Shown here one piece after another: positions 1-12,172 of a DNA stretch of 64,000 bases; the first letter of the stretch is position 1; each line of letters begins with the position of its first letter. The notes under the pieces were generated by a model that saw only the letters and a program-made list of their open reading frames with translations, had not been told where the DNA came from and did not search any database. The position numbers and the translations under genes are program-made. This DNA is from CAZCFB01 sp964511535. GTDB taxonomy: Bacteria; Myxococcota_A; Polyangia; GCA-2747355; CAZCFB01. Location: positions 1 through 64,000 of the forward strand of contig CAZEFW010000017.1 of the NCBI GenBank assembly GCA_964511535.1. Direction: 5' to 3'.

Positions 1-30
1 ATGTTCTTCCGCCTGGCTGCGCCAGGCTAG
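1..30 (+). CDS. possible C-terminal tail of an upstream gene
   Basis: The first ten codons read MFFRLAAPG then TAG at 28-30, and a strong intrinsic terminator begins at the next base. This is what the end of a gene entering from the left would look like. The fragment is too short to identify, and another frame is also open across it, so the assignment is only positional. Confidence 0.25.
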   Translation: MFFRLAAPG

Positions 31-65
31 TGCCGACGGCCGCTACAGCGCCGTCGGCATTTTAT
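31..65 (+). terminator. intrinsic terminator
   Basis: A perfect 10-bp stem (TGCCGACGGC at 31-40 pairing with GCCGTCGGCA at 50-59) closes a 9-nt loop and is followed by a T-rich run from 60. It separates whatever lies to the left from the YkgJ-like gene. It also makes the GTG at position 30 an unlikely start for that gene. Confidence 0.8.
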
Positions 66-104
66 CGTTTTGTCATTTCGTCGTTCTGTCATTCTGTCAT
101 TTGC

Positions 105-839
105 ATGATCGAATCTCCCCACAACCTCCCTGGCCGCCCCCTGGCCCGGGACGAAGTCTTCAACTTCAGCTGCCACCCTGCCGTGGCGTGCTTCAACACC
201 TGCTGCAGGGACAAGCGGCTGCCGCTGCTGCCTTACGACGCGCTCCGGCTCCGTCGGGCGCTGGACATCGACTCGGCGACGCTGCTCGAGCGCCACGTGC
301 TGCTGGAGCAGGACCCCACGTCAGGCTGGCCCGCCCTGCGGCTGAACCTGCGCCAGGACGGGCGCTGTCCATTCGTGGGTCCCGACGGCTGCACCGTCTA
401 CGACCACAGGCCCACTTGCTGCCGGGTCTACCCCCTGGCCCGGGCGGTGCGCCCTGCCCCGGGCGGCGGCTTCGAGGAGGTGTTCCTCGCCGGCGAAACG
501 CCGGGGTGCCTCGGCTGGGACGAGCCGACGCCCATGACCGTCGAGCGCTGGATCGAGCAGCAGGGCCTCGCACCGTACCAGCGCGCCAACAACCGGATGC
601 CCGAGCTGCTGCTCCACCCCCGCCGGCGCCGCCCCATGGAGCTGGATCAGCGACAGACCCACGGCTTCCTGCTCGGCCTGTACAACCTGGACCCGTTCCG
701 GCAGCTCGTCGGCCAGCCCGGCTTCGCCGAGCGGTTCCAGCTCTCGCCGCGCGCCCTGGAGCAACCCCTGGCCAGCGATGAGCAGCTGCTCTCCTTCGGG
801 CTCGACTGGCTCATCAGCCAGTTCTTCGGCCATGAGTAG
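105..839 (+). CDS. YkgJ-family cysteine-cluster protein
   Basis: A 244-residue protein with a Cys-rich N-terminal half: a CX7CX3CC-R cluster near the start (CHPAVACFNTCCR), then CPF..DGC and RPTCCRVYPLA. This spacing is typical of the YkgJ/UPF0153 putative zinc- or iron-binding family. The biochemical role of the family is unknown; a metal-binding cytoplasmic protein is the safe reading. ATG at 105 is preferred because the frame upstream runs into the terminator at 31-65, though no good Shine-Dalgarno is visible. It lies 58 bp upstream of the RelA/SpoT-domain gene in the same direction. Confidence 0.75.
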   Translation: MIESPHNLPGRPLARDEVFNFSCHPAVACFNTCCRDKRLPLLPYDALRLRRALDIDSATLLERHVLLEQDPTSGWPALRLNLRQDGRCPFVGPDGCTVYDHRPTCCRVYPLARAVRPAPGGGFEEVFLAGETPGCLGWDEPTPMTVERWIEQQGLAPYQRANNRMPELLLHPRRRRPMELDQRQTHGFLLGLYNLDPFRQLVGQPGFAERFQLSPRALEQPLASDEQLLSFGLDWLISQFFGHE

Positions 840-897
840 CCGGGCAAGGGGCTGGCGCGCCAGCGATCGGCGGGTAAGGTAAGGGCACACCAGGCCC

Positions 898-1998
898 ATG
901 TTCATCCACACCCTCAGGCAGGAGTACGAAGCCAACCAGCAGACCCTCGGGCGCTTGGCGCGCTGGGCAGAGGCGCACCTCGCCTCGCTGCTGGACGATC
1001 CAGCCCTCGACCTGCACCAGGTGTCCGCCCGGGTCAAGACCGAGGCGAGCCTGCTGGCCAAGGCCACCCGCCCCGACCGCATCTACGCCAATGTCCTGGA
1101 CGTAACCGACCTGGTGGGCGTGCGCGTGACCACATACTTCGAGGACGGCATCGCCCGCATCCAGCGCCTCATCGAGGACCGGTTCGAGGTGGACTACCGC
1201 CACTCCATGGACAAGGGCGAGGGCCTCGGGGCATCGCGGTTCGGCTACCGCTCCGTTCACGTCGTCTGCCTGGCGCCCGACATGTTCAGCTGGCAGGGCG
1301 AGGGCGGGCCGGGGCCCATCCCGTTCGAGATTCAGATCCGCACCGTGCTGCAGCATGCGTGGGCCCAGATCGAGCATGACCTCGGCTACAAGACGGCCGA
1401 GGCCGTGCCCCAGCGCATCCGCCGAAAGTTCTCCAGGCTGGCCAGCCTGCTGGAGATCGCGGACGAGGGATTCGTCCAGATCCGCTCGGAGCTGAGCCGC
1501 TACGAGGAGGCCGTTCGCCAGCGTGAGGGCGCGGACTGGCGCGAGCTGGATATCGACAAGGTCTCCCTCGGCCACATGGTGCGGCGCGGCCGGGTCATGG
1601 AGCTGGACCGGCGGCTCGCCCGGCTCATGGACCGCGAGCTGGTGGACGAGCCTTTTCATCAGGAGTACCTGGTGCGGGTCCTGCTGGCCTCCGGCCTGTC
1701 CACCCTGGAAGGCATCGAGCAGGCGTTCGCCCGGCTGGAGCCCGAGCTGCCAGGGTTCGTCGAGGCCTACTTCCGTTTCACCGAGGAGCAGTGGGACTTC
1801 GGCCCTCCGCGGGTGCGCAACATCCGCCGGGGCTACTGCCTGCTCTTCGTGGCGTACTTCCACCTGCTGCGCGCCGAGACGCCCGGCGTCCCTCGCCTGG
1901 AGGCGGCCACCCGGTTCCTGCAGATCACTGACCGAATGCCGCTGCCCGAGGCTCGCGAGGCCGCGCGCCGGCTGCTGTCGGCCTTCGGTGAGCGCTGA
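898..1998 (+). CDS. RelA/SpoT synthetase-domain protein
   Basis: A 366-residue protein with a RelA/SpoT nucleotidyltransferase domain in residues about 20-165. Visible landmarks are RVKTEASLLAK (45-55), DLVGVRVTTY with D71, FGYRSVH with Y117, and FEIQIRT with E144. These match the positions of the ATP-binding basic patch, metal-binding Asp, stacking Tyr and catalytic Glu of (p)ppGpp synthetases. There is no N-terminal HD hydrolase domain and no TGS or ACT domain, so it resembles a small alarmone synthetase. It has an extra C-terminal region of about 190 residues that I do not recognise. The product could be (p)ppGpp or another pyrophosphorylated nucleotide, including toxic variants. A glycosyltransferase gene follows after 43 bp. 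Confidence 0.85.
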   Translation: MFIHTLRQEYEANQQTLGRLARWAEAHLASLLDDPALDLHQVSARVKTEASLLAKATRPDRIYANVLDVTDLVGVRVTTYFEDGIARIQRLIEDRFEVDYRHSMDKGEGLGASRFGYRSVHVVCLAPDMFSWQGEGGPGPIPFEIQIRTVLQHAWAQIEHDLGYKTAEAVPQRIRRKFSRLASLLEIADEGFVQIRSELSRYEEAVRQREGADWRELDIDKVSLGHMVRRGRVMELDRRLARLMDRELVDEPFHQEYLVRVLLASGLSTLEGIEQAFARLEPELPGFVEAYFRFTEEQWDFGPPRVRNIRRGYCLLFVAYFHLLRAETPGVPRLEAATRFLQITDRMPLPEAREAARRLLSAFGER

Positions 1999-2041
1999 GC
2001 GGGACCCTGCCCACGGTGTGGTAGATTCCACCTCACATCGG

Positions 2042-3163
2042 ATGAAGCTACTTGTCCTGAACTACGAGTTCCCTCCTCTGGGCGGCGGCGGCGGGAGCGT
2101 CACCCGCGACCTCTCCGCCGAGCTCGCGCGGGGCGGCCACGCCGTGGACATCGTCACCATGAGCTACCGGGGTTTGCCGGCGCGCGAGGAGCGGAGCGGA
2201 TACCGGATCTTCAGGGTCCCCTCGTTCCGGCGGCGCCAGGCCACCTGCTCCATCCCCGAGATGGCGTCCTACGTGGCGGGGGCCGCGGGGTTCCTGCTCC
2301 GGCTCACCGCCCGCGAGCGTTACGACCTGGTGCACTGCCACTTCGCCATCCCCACCGGCCCGCTGGCGCTGATGCTCGCCCGGGTCCGGCGGCTGCCCTA
2401 CGTGCTGACCTGCCATGGCTCGGACATCCCGGGCTACAACGCGGATCGGTTCACCCTGGCCCACCGGGTCACCCGCCCGCTGCTCAGGCCGATCCTGGAA
2501 CAGGCCGCCGCGGTCTGCACGCCGTCCCGCTTCCTGCGGCGGCTCATCACCGACCAGGTGGGTGCGTACCCTGTCGAGGTGGTCCCCAACGGCCTCGACG
2601 TGGACGCGCTGCAGCCGCTGCCCAAGCGCCGCGCCATCCTGCTGGCGGGGAGGCTGCTGCCGCGCAAGGGCTTCCAGCATGTCCTGCAGGCGCTACAGGG
2701 CGTGACCGGCGACTTCGAGGTGCTCGTGGTGGGCGACGGGCCCATGCGGACCGAGCTGCGGCGACTCGCGGGCCTCCTGACGCTCCCGGTCACCTTCCAC
2801 GGCTGGCTGGACAGCAGCAGCGCGGAGTTCAAGCGCCTGTACGGCGAGGCGGCCATCTTCTGCATGCCCTCCTCCGCCGAGTCGTTCGGCATGGTCTCCG
2901 CCGAGGCCATGTGCGCCGGCTGCGCCGTGATCGGAGCCGAGGCCGGCGCCACGCCGGAGGTGGTGGAGCATGATCGCACGGGCCTGCTGGTCCAGCCGGG
3001 CGATGTCAGCGGCCTCAGAGCCACCCTGGAGCGCCTGATGAGCGACGAGCCGCTCCGCCGCCGCCTGGGCCAGGCCGGCCGCGACCATGTCCTGCGCCAC
3101 TTCGCCTGGCCCACCATCGCCCGCCAGTACCTCCACCACTTCCAGACTGCCACCTCCCAATAA
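2042..3163 (+). CDS. GT4-type glycosyltransferase
   Basis: A 373-residue GT-B fold glycosyltransferase. The N-terminal nucleotide-fold half starts MKLLVLNYEFPP followed by a glycine-rich loop (GGGGGS) and contains HGSDIPGYN. The C-terminal half has a GRLLPRKGF segment and the EX7E motif of retaining GT4 enzymes (E280 and E288 in ESFGMVSAE). The likely substrate is a nucleotide sugar donated to a lipid-linked or polysaccharide acceptor at the inner membrane; the acceptor cannot be read from sequence. The start is the first ATG of the conserved N-terminus. The TAA stop is embedded in the first copy of the palindromic repeat at 3162. Confidence 0.88.
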   Translation: MKLLVLNYEFPPLGGGGGSVTRDLSAELARGGHAVDIVTMSYRGLPAREERSGYRIFRVPSFRRRQATCSIPEMASYVAGAAGFLLRLTARERYDLVHCHFAIPTGPLALMLARVRRLPYVLTCHGSDIPGYNADRFTLAHRVTRPLLRPILEQAAAVCTPSRFLRRLITDQVGAYPVEVVPNGLDVDALQPLPKRRAILLAGRLLPRKGFQHVLQALQGVTGDFEVLVVGDGPMRTELRRLAGLLTLPVTFHGWLDSSSAEFKRLYGEAAIFCMPSSAESFGMVSAEAMCAGCAVIGAEAGATPEVVEHDRTGLLVQPGDVSGLRATLERLMSDEPLRRRLGQAGRDHVLRHFAWPTIARQYLHHFQTATSQ

Positions 3164-3274
3164 AATGTCATATAGGGGGGTCTGACCCCACCACTTGACA
3201 TTTTACCAATATGTCATATAGGGGGGTCTGACCCCTACACTTGACATTTTATCAATATGTCATATGGGTGGGTC
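3162..3274. repeat. palindromic repeat cluster, GGGGTCTGACCCC core
   Basis: Two full units (3162-3204 and 3211-3250) and one decayed half unit (3257-3274). Each full unit has terminal inverted ATGTCA / TGACATTTT arms around an inner GGGGTCTGACCCC palindrome. The A run of unit 1 overlaps the TAA stop of the glycosyltransferase gene. A second cluster with the same arms and core sits at 20326-20429. The form resembles REP/BIME-type mobile palindromes; a terminator role is possible because the hairpin ends in TTTT. Confidence 0.85.
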
Positions 3275-3291
3275 GGCGGCATACTGGGGCG

Positions 3292-4581
3292 ATGGATTCT
3301 GCGTGGATTTCTGCCGAGCGGTTCGAGGCCCTCACTGAATTCTTGCGGGTCCATGAGCCGCTCTGGCGGGAGCGGCCGTTTGTGGTGCGGCGCCCATCAT
3401 GGGCCGTGGAGAATCCGGGGCTCGAGGGCTGGCTGTTAGGGCTGACTCCGGAGCAGGTCCAGCCCTTCGAGGATGAGCCCCGGGCGTTGCAACATGCCGC
3501 GCCGCCTGAGCTTGCTCGGATTGTCGAGCGAGCCCTGGCACTGTGCCGCGTGCCCGGGCTGGAGCTCGCCACCCCTGCACCGGATCTCACGCCGACCCTC
3601 GCCTGGGAGATGCCTGCTCGTAAGCGCGCCCAGGTCAGGGCCTTCGCCGCCGCCGCCGCAGAGGTGGTGCCCCGGGACCTGGCCGTGGTGGACTGGTGCG
3701 CTGGCAAGGGGTACCTCGGCCGGGCCCTCGCCGGCCTTCACGGCAGGGCCGTGACCTGCGTGGAGGCCCGCGCTGATCTGTGCCGCAAGGGCGCCGATCT
3801 GGATCGGCGAGCCGGCCTGGATGTCCGCTGGATCACCGCTGACAGCTCCAGCCCGAAGGCCCACGCGCTGATGAACCACGGCGCGGTGGTGGCCCTGCAC
3901 GCCTGCGGAGCGCTCCACCGCGACCTGGCCCAAAGCGCCAGCCAGAGCGGCGCAGCGGCGCTGGTCATCGCCCCGTGCTGCTACCACCGCATGACCCCAC
4001 GGCTGGCGCGGGAGGCGCGCCACGACAGCCCCAGGGGGATGTTGCCGCCTCCACCACGACGCCCGGCCTACGTACCCATGTCTCGCGCCGCCAGGCGGCT
4101 GGATCTCCAGCTGGACCAGCATGGCCTGCGCCTGCCCGCCTCCAGGGAGGTGGTGGCCCGCCCCCGCCAGGTGCGCATGCGTCACACCGAGCAGCTTTAC
4201 CGCCTCGGCCTGGACCGCCTCATGCAGCGAGCAGCAGGCGCGGATCTCTACACGCCGATGCCGCCCTTCCCTGCACGCTGGATCCGGCTGCCATTTTCCG
4301 AGTTCGTCCGGGAAGTTAGCGATCAGTATGGGCTGGATCTTGCGACATCCGAAACGGATCCAGCTCTGCAGTACGCCCGGGACAGGCTCGCCCGGGCCCG
4401 GGCCCTGGGGCTGGTACGGGGGATCTTCCGCCGGGCGCTGGAGCTGTGGCTGGTGCTGGACATCGACCTCCTGCTGCAGGAGCAGGGCTACCACACCCGA
4501 CTGCTGACCTTCTGTGCCGAGTCGGTCACCCCCCGTAACCTGCTCCTGGTGGCAACTCGATCATCCACCTACCCGATATGA
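3292..4581 (+). CDS. METTL25/TRM13-like methyltransferase-domain protein
   Basis: A 429-residue protein with a SAM-binding motif DWCAGKGYLGRAL from residue 134, an acidic CVEARADL strand, LHACGALHRDLA, and a CCYHRM motif near residue 229. This combination is characteristic of the Methyltransf_32 family (eukaryotic METTL25 and TRM13 relatives). The substrate is unknown; RNA or protein histidine methylation are precedents in the wider family. The start at ATG 3292 is chosen because the open frame upstream consists only of the palindromic repeat. The C-terminal third (about 320-429) carries a helical region of unclear role. Confidence 0.75.
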   Translation: MDSAWISAERFEALTEFLRVHEPLWRERPFVVRRPSWAVENPGLEGWLLGLTPEQVQPFEDEPRALQHAAPPELARIVERALALCRVPGLELATPAPDLTPTLAWEMPARKRAQVRAFAAAAAEVVPRDLAVVDWCAGKGYLGRALAGLHGRAVTCVEARADLCRKGADLDRRAGLDVRWITADSSSPKAHALMNHGAVVALHACGALHRDLAQSASQSGAAALVIAPCCYHRMTPRLAREARHDSPRGMLPPPPRRPAYVPMSRAARRLDLQLDQHGLRLPASREVVARPRQVRMRHTEQLYRLGLDRLMQRAAGADLYTPMPPFPARWIRLPFSEFVREVSDQYGLDLATSETDPALQYARDRLARARALGLVRGIFRRALELWLVLDIDLLLQEQGYHTRLLTFCAESVTPRNLLLVATRSSTYPI

Positions 4582-4682
4582 AGCCACCCTGGCGGGCACC
4601 CTCTTTCGCCAACCCCCTGTAATTCATGGACTCCGATCTGGGCCTGGTTCTTGCAATATTTATTAAGGCACCGGAGAGAGCC

Positions 4683-6860
4683 ATGAAAAGAAATCACGCC
4701 ATCAGCTTCATCCTCACCCTCGGCCTGGCGGTCCTGCTCGGCGGATCCGCCGCTGCGCAGCCCCTGTGCCACGGCGCCCTGCGCTTGCGGGTCAACGACA
4801 AGGGCCTCGCCTTCATCGGCGAGCAGGTTCGGCCCCTGGTCCCCAAGTCGGTCGCCATCCCGGCCATCAAGAAGTCCGTGCTGGACTGGCCGGTGGCCAA
4901 GAGCGACGCCATCGTGGAGACCACCCTTCAGCCGGCGCAGATCAAGCTGCACGACCTGACCCTCTCCATCAGCGGCGACGCCCTCCAGGTGCGCGGCAAG
5001 GCGGACGTCTCCACCTCCGGTCCGGTCACCGTGCATAACGCCTACATGGGCGTGGGCACGGCCAACTGCCGCGCCGATGTCAACATCAAGGACCTCGAGC
5101 TGGTGGTCGGGATCAAGTTCACCACCAACGGCGGCCGCATCACCACCAAGGTCACCGAGGCCCTCATCACCCTGGACAACGACAAGAGCAAGCTGGCGCT
5201 GGAGAAGTGCACCCTGGGCAACATCCTCACCACGGTGGTCACCTTCCTGCGCAAGCACTTCATGGGCGCCATCCAGGCCGGCGTGGCCAAGATCGCCAAG
5301 TCCAAGATCCCGGCGCTGGTCTCGGCCAAGCTGGACGAGTCGATCCGCATCACCAAGCAGGTCAAGGGCTTCCAGGTCACCGGAACCCTCGACGCGCTGA
5401 GCACCGACTCCCTCGGCGTCGAGGTCGGCCTCGGCGCCGGCGTCGGCCTGGTCAGCGAGAGCCACCCGCCCTGCCTGGGCAAGGTGAACACCAAGGCCCC
5501 GGTGAGCTGCACCAGCGTGCAGCCCACCCTCAAGCCCGCCGTGGACGCCATGTTCGGCGTGGGCGTGTCGCAGCAGATCATCAACCACGGCCTGCACGCG
5601 GCCTGGCGCAGCGGCATGCTCTGTGTGGACAGCGAGCGCATCACCAGCCCGCTGCTCACGGACAACCTGAGCAAGCTCGCCCCCGCGCTGGGGCTGCCCG
5701 CCAGCACCAGGCTCGACTTCTCCCTGCGCCTGCTCACCGCGCCCAGGGTCTCCATGACCAGCGACGGCGGCATGGCGCTGCAGATCGACCCGATGCTGCT
5801 GCGCCTGGTGATGGACCCGCCCAAGGGTCCGCGCAACGAGATGATCATCAGCGCCGGCATGACCGTGGCCGTGGCGCCCTGGATCAACCCCGAGGACAAC
5901 AGCGTGTCGCTGGACGTCAAGAGCATGAACATCTCCCGGCTCGAGATGCAGCCCCCGGCCGGCAGCGCCGGCAAGGCCATCACCCTGGACGTGGCCCGCC
6001 TCAACCGGTTCATCACCACCGTCGCGGTGCCCATGATCAAGGAGCGCCTCTCGGGCAGCCCCATCTCTCCCTCGGTCATCGCCGTCAAGAGCTTCCTGGT
6101 GGAGCTGAAGCGGGTGGACGTGGGCAACGGCTTCATCGCCGCATACGTCAACGGCCACCGCCCGGTGCTGGGCAAGGACAGGAACCGCCCGGAGACCACC
6201 CTGAGCGGCACCCTGCCCCCGCTGGTGGGGCCGGGCGTGCTGAGCATCAAGGCCAGGGGCACCGATGATCAGACCCCCGCCGCGCTGATGCGCTTCTCCG
6301 CCCGGGTCGACCGCGGCAAGTGGACCACGCCGGCATACGGCGGGCGCCTGCAGATCGCGGTCAGCGGCGGCCAGCACAGGGTGGAGGTCGTCGCCGTGGA
6401 CCAGGACGGAAACCGCGACCTGACCCCGGCCGTCTACTCGGTGCTGGTGGACGACAAGGCGCCCCAGCTGCAGACCTGGGACATGCCGGACCCGGTGGTC
6501 ACCGCCGACGCGATCACCATCGGCTTCGACGGCCGGGACGACCGCACCGCCAAGGGCAAGCTGCTCTACGTGGCCCAGCTGTTCCGCAACAACCCCGCGG
6601 ACGGCGGCACCGACCTGGTGGAGCACCAGACCCTGGGCGCCGGCGTCAACAGCGCCACCTTCAAGCTGCGCGAGGACGGCACCTACCGCGTGCGCGTCAC
6701 CGTCAAGGATGAGGCGGGCAACGTCACCTCCACCGACGCCGGCTTCCTGTACGACCCCACTGGCTGCTCCATCTCCCGGGCCGCCGGCGGCGAGCTCCCC
6801 CCGGCTGGCCTGGTGCTGGCCCTGCTGCTGCTGGCCGCGCGCCGCCGCCGCGCCCGCTGA
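4683..6860 (+). CDS. secreted BPI/LBP-like (TULIP) lipid-binding protein with MYXO-CTERM tail
   Basis: A 725-residue protein with a signal peptide (residues 1-25) after a GGAGAG ribosome site. By eye the first 500 residues follow the two-barrel plan of BPI/LBP/CETP proteins. The N-terminal KGLAF...IP segment (40-60) resembles BPI's KGLDYA...IP start, and an isolated Cys pair (C129, C176) lies where BPI has its disulfide. The second half opens with GVSQQIINHGLHAAWRSG (about 292-310), like the FN...EAG opening of the BPI second barrel. It then shows a LAPALGLPAS segment and a closing VPMIKERL helix (about 449-457). An Ig-like region with VDDKAP follows. The end is a Cys, hydrophobic stretch and RRRRAR tail of MYXO-CTERM type, predicting surface anchoring. 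The likely role is to bind or transfer lipid or LPS. The FadL-like gene starts 8 bp downstream. The TULIP call is remote homology by eye. Confidence 0.6.
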   Translation: MKRNHAISFILTLGLAVLLGGSAAAQPLCHGALRLRVNDKGLAFIGEQVRPLVPKSVAIPAIKKSVLDWPVAKSDAIVETTLQPAQIKLHDLTLSISGDALQVRGKADVSTSGPVTVHNAYMGVGTANCRADVNIKDLELVVGIKFTTNGGRITTKVTEALITLDNDKSKLALEKCTLGNILTTVVTFLRKHFMGAIQAGVAKIAKSKIPALVSAKLDESIRITKQVKGFQVTGTLDALSTDSLGVEVGLGAGVGLVSESHPPCLGKVNTKAPVSCTSVQPTLKPAVDAMFGVGVSQQIINHGLHAAWRSGMLCVDSERITSPLLTDNLSKLAPALGLPASTRLDFSLRLLTAPRVSMTSDGGMALQIDPMLLRLVMDPPKGPRNEMIISAGMTVAVAPWINPEDNSVSLDVKSMNISRLEMQPPAGSAGKAITLDVARLNRFITTVAVPMIKERLSGSPISPSVIAVKSFLVELKRVDVGNGFIAAYVNGHRPVLGKDRNRPETTLSGTLPPLVGPGVLSIKARGTDDQTPAALMRFSARVDRGKWTTPAYGGRLQIAVSGGQHRVEVVAVDQDGNRDLTPAVYSVLVDDKAPQLQTWDMPDPVVTADAITIGFDGRDDRTAKGKLLYVAQLFRNNPADGGTDLVEHQTLGAGVNSATFKLREDGTYRVRVTVKDEAGNVTSTDAGFLYDPTGCSISRAAGGELPPAGLVLALLLLAARRRRAR

Positions 6861-6868
6861 CGGACCGA

Positions 6869-8266
6869 GTGAAAACCATGCGCCGCTTCGCCGCCGCCCT
6901 GGCGCTGCTCCTGCTCACCGCCGCGCCCGCCCGCGCGTCCATCCTCGGCTCGATCTTCTCGGGCCCCACCACCGGCGACCCCGCCGCGGTCTACTGGAAC
7001 CCCGGCGCCATGCCGCTGATGGAGGGCACCCAGGCGATCCTGTTCGGCGGGCTGTCGGCCATCCGGCTGCAGTACGACCGCGCCCTGCCCAGCGCCCATG
7101 ACGGCAGCGCCTTCCCCACCGCGGAGGTCTTCGTCGCCAAGCCAGCGGCCACCGTGGGGCTGGTCACCGATCTGGGCGGAATGCTGGGCGACCTGCGCAT
7201 CGGCCTGGGCGCCACCATCCCGGTCATCGACGGCGCCAGCTGGAAGGAGACCTACGAGGGCCGCCCCTCATCCACCCGCTACTACGCCATCAACGCGCGG
7301 CAGGTGGTGTTCCAGATCAGCCCCTCGGTGGGCTACCGCCTCAACAAGTACGTCTCGTTCGGCGTGGGGCTCGACGTCATCGGCATGATGCTGCACCACG
7401 AGGCGATGGTCGACTTCGGCGCCAAGATCAACCAGATGGCCTGCGCCATGACGGGCGGCACCTGCTCGCTGGACTCGCCCATGCCACGCGAGGACCCGAC
7501 CTACGACGCCCGGGCGGTCATCGACGGCATGGGCTGGGGCGTGGGCGCCTTCGCCGGTGTGCTGGTGACCCCGACCCCCTGGATGCGCATGGGGCTCGGC
7601 TTCCACAGCGGCGGCGGCACCGTGACCATCCCGGTGGACATGACCGTCACCCTGCCCACAGCGGTCACCGATTACATGGCCCAGTCCATGCCGTCGGTGA
7701 AGCTGCCGCCCATCGAGGCCTCGGGCAAGGTGAAGACCGGCTCGCCCTGGATGGTGATGGCCGGCGTCTCCTTCAACCCGACCCAGACCCTCGAGCTGGC
7801 CGTGGACCTGCACTGGATCGACCAGTCGGAGACCTCCACCATGGTGGCCGACGTGCTCCGCACGAGCTCCACGCTGGTGGGCGACCAGGTGCTGGTCAAG
7901 CAGCGGGACGACGTCTTCCTGGTCGGCCTGCGGACCCAGTACCGGCTCCTGCGCTCCCTGGCCACGGCCCTGCGCCTGGAGTACGAAAACAACACCCGCC
8001 CCGAGCGCTTCACCACCCCGGTGAGCATCGACTACCACAAGCTCTCGTTTCACGTCGGGCTGGCCTGGCAGGTGGCGAGGTGGCTGGTCCTCACCCTGGA
8101 GTACGGCCACTTTTTCCTGTTGCCGCGAGACGTCGGCGAGAGCGAGTTCTACCCCAGGTCCCAGGCCATCTCCCCGGTGGAGCAAGGCTTCGACAAGCCA
8201 TCCCCCACGGGTCGGTACACGGGCGTGGCAGACCGTGTCGGTCTCGGCATCGTGGTGGGCTACTGA
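6869..8266 (+). CDS. FadL/OmpP1-like outer-membrane protein
   Basis: A 465-residue predicted beta-barrel with a signal peptide ending ARAS. Just after it comes the hallmark GDPAAVYWNPGAM, equivalent to the sites where FadL-family proteins read ...YNPAGM. Alternating amphipathic strands continue to the end (GLGIVVGY). FadL-type channels carry hydrophobic molecules such as fatty acids across the outer membrane. The start is GTG 6869 or ATG 6878; both give the same signal peptide core. It lies 8 bp after the BPI-like gene, so the two are probably cotranscribed, suggesting a lipid capture and uptake pair. Confidence 0.75.
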   Translation: MKTMRRFAAALALLLLTAAPARASILGSIFSGPTTGDPAAVYWNPGAMPLMEGTQAILFGGLSAIRLQYDRALPSAHDGSAFPTAEVFVAKPAATVGLVTDLGGMLGDLRIGLGATIPVIDGASWKETYEGRPSSTRYYAINARQVVFQISPSVGYRLNKYVSFGVGLDVIGMMLHHEAMVDFGAKINQMACAMTGGTCSLDSPMPREDPTYDARAVIDGMGWGVGAFAGVLVTPTPWMRMGLGFHSGGGTVTIPVDMTVTLPTAVTDYMAQSMPSVKLPPIEASGKVKTGSPWMVMAGVSFNPTQTLELAVDLHWIDQSETSTMVADVLRTSSTLVGDQVLVKQRDDVFLVGLRTQYRLLRSLATALRLEYENNTRPERFTTPVSIDYHKLSFHVGLAWQVARWLVLTLEYGHFFLLPRDVGESEFYPRSQAISPVEQGFDKPSPTGRYTGVADRVGLGIVVGY

Positions 8267-8303
8267 CACTGGAACCCCCCCAAGAGCAGTGATAGTCTGA
8301 GGG

Positions 8304-8341
8304 CACGTGCCCCTTTATGGGGGCGTGGTTACTGATTTTTT
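8304..8341 (+). terminator. possible weak terminator
   Basis: An imperfect hairpin (CACG..CCCC at 8304-8313 with GGGG.CGTG at 8318-8327) is followed, after an 8-nt gap, by six T residues at 8336-8341. The gap and mismatches make it a poor intrinsic terminator. It argues against a translation start at 8317 for the next gene. Confidence 0.3.
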
Positions 8342-8343
8342 CA

Positions 8344-12135
<3,792 letters not shown>

Positions 12136-12172
12136 GGGCGACCTGGGCCAGCCCTGCTCCCCGGAGACCGTC

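Noticed and set aside
30..104. GTG at 30 as start of the YkgJ-like gene
   Set aside because: It lies at the foot of a strong terminator hairpin, and the added residues do not look like protein of this family.
4569..6626. 685-codon minus-strand frame opposite the BPI-like gene
   Set aside because: Same shadow character; the plus strand has a signal peptide, TULIP-like landmarks and a sorting tail.
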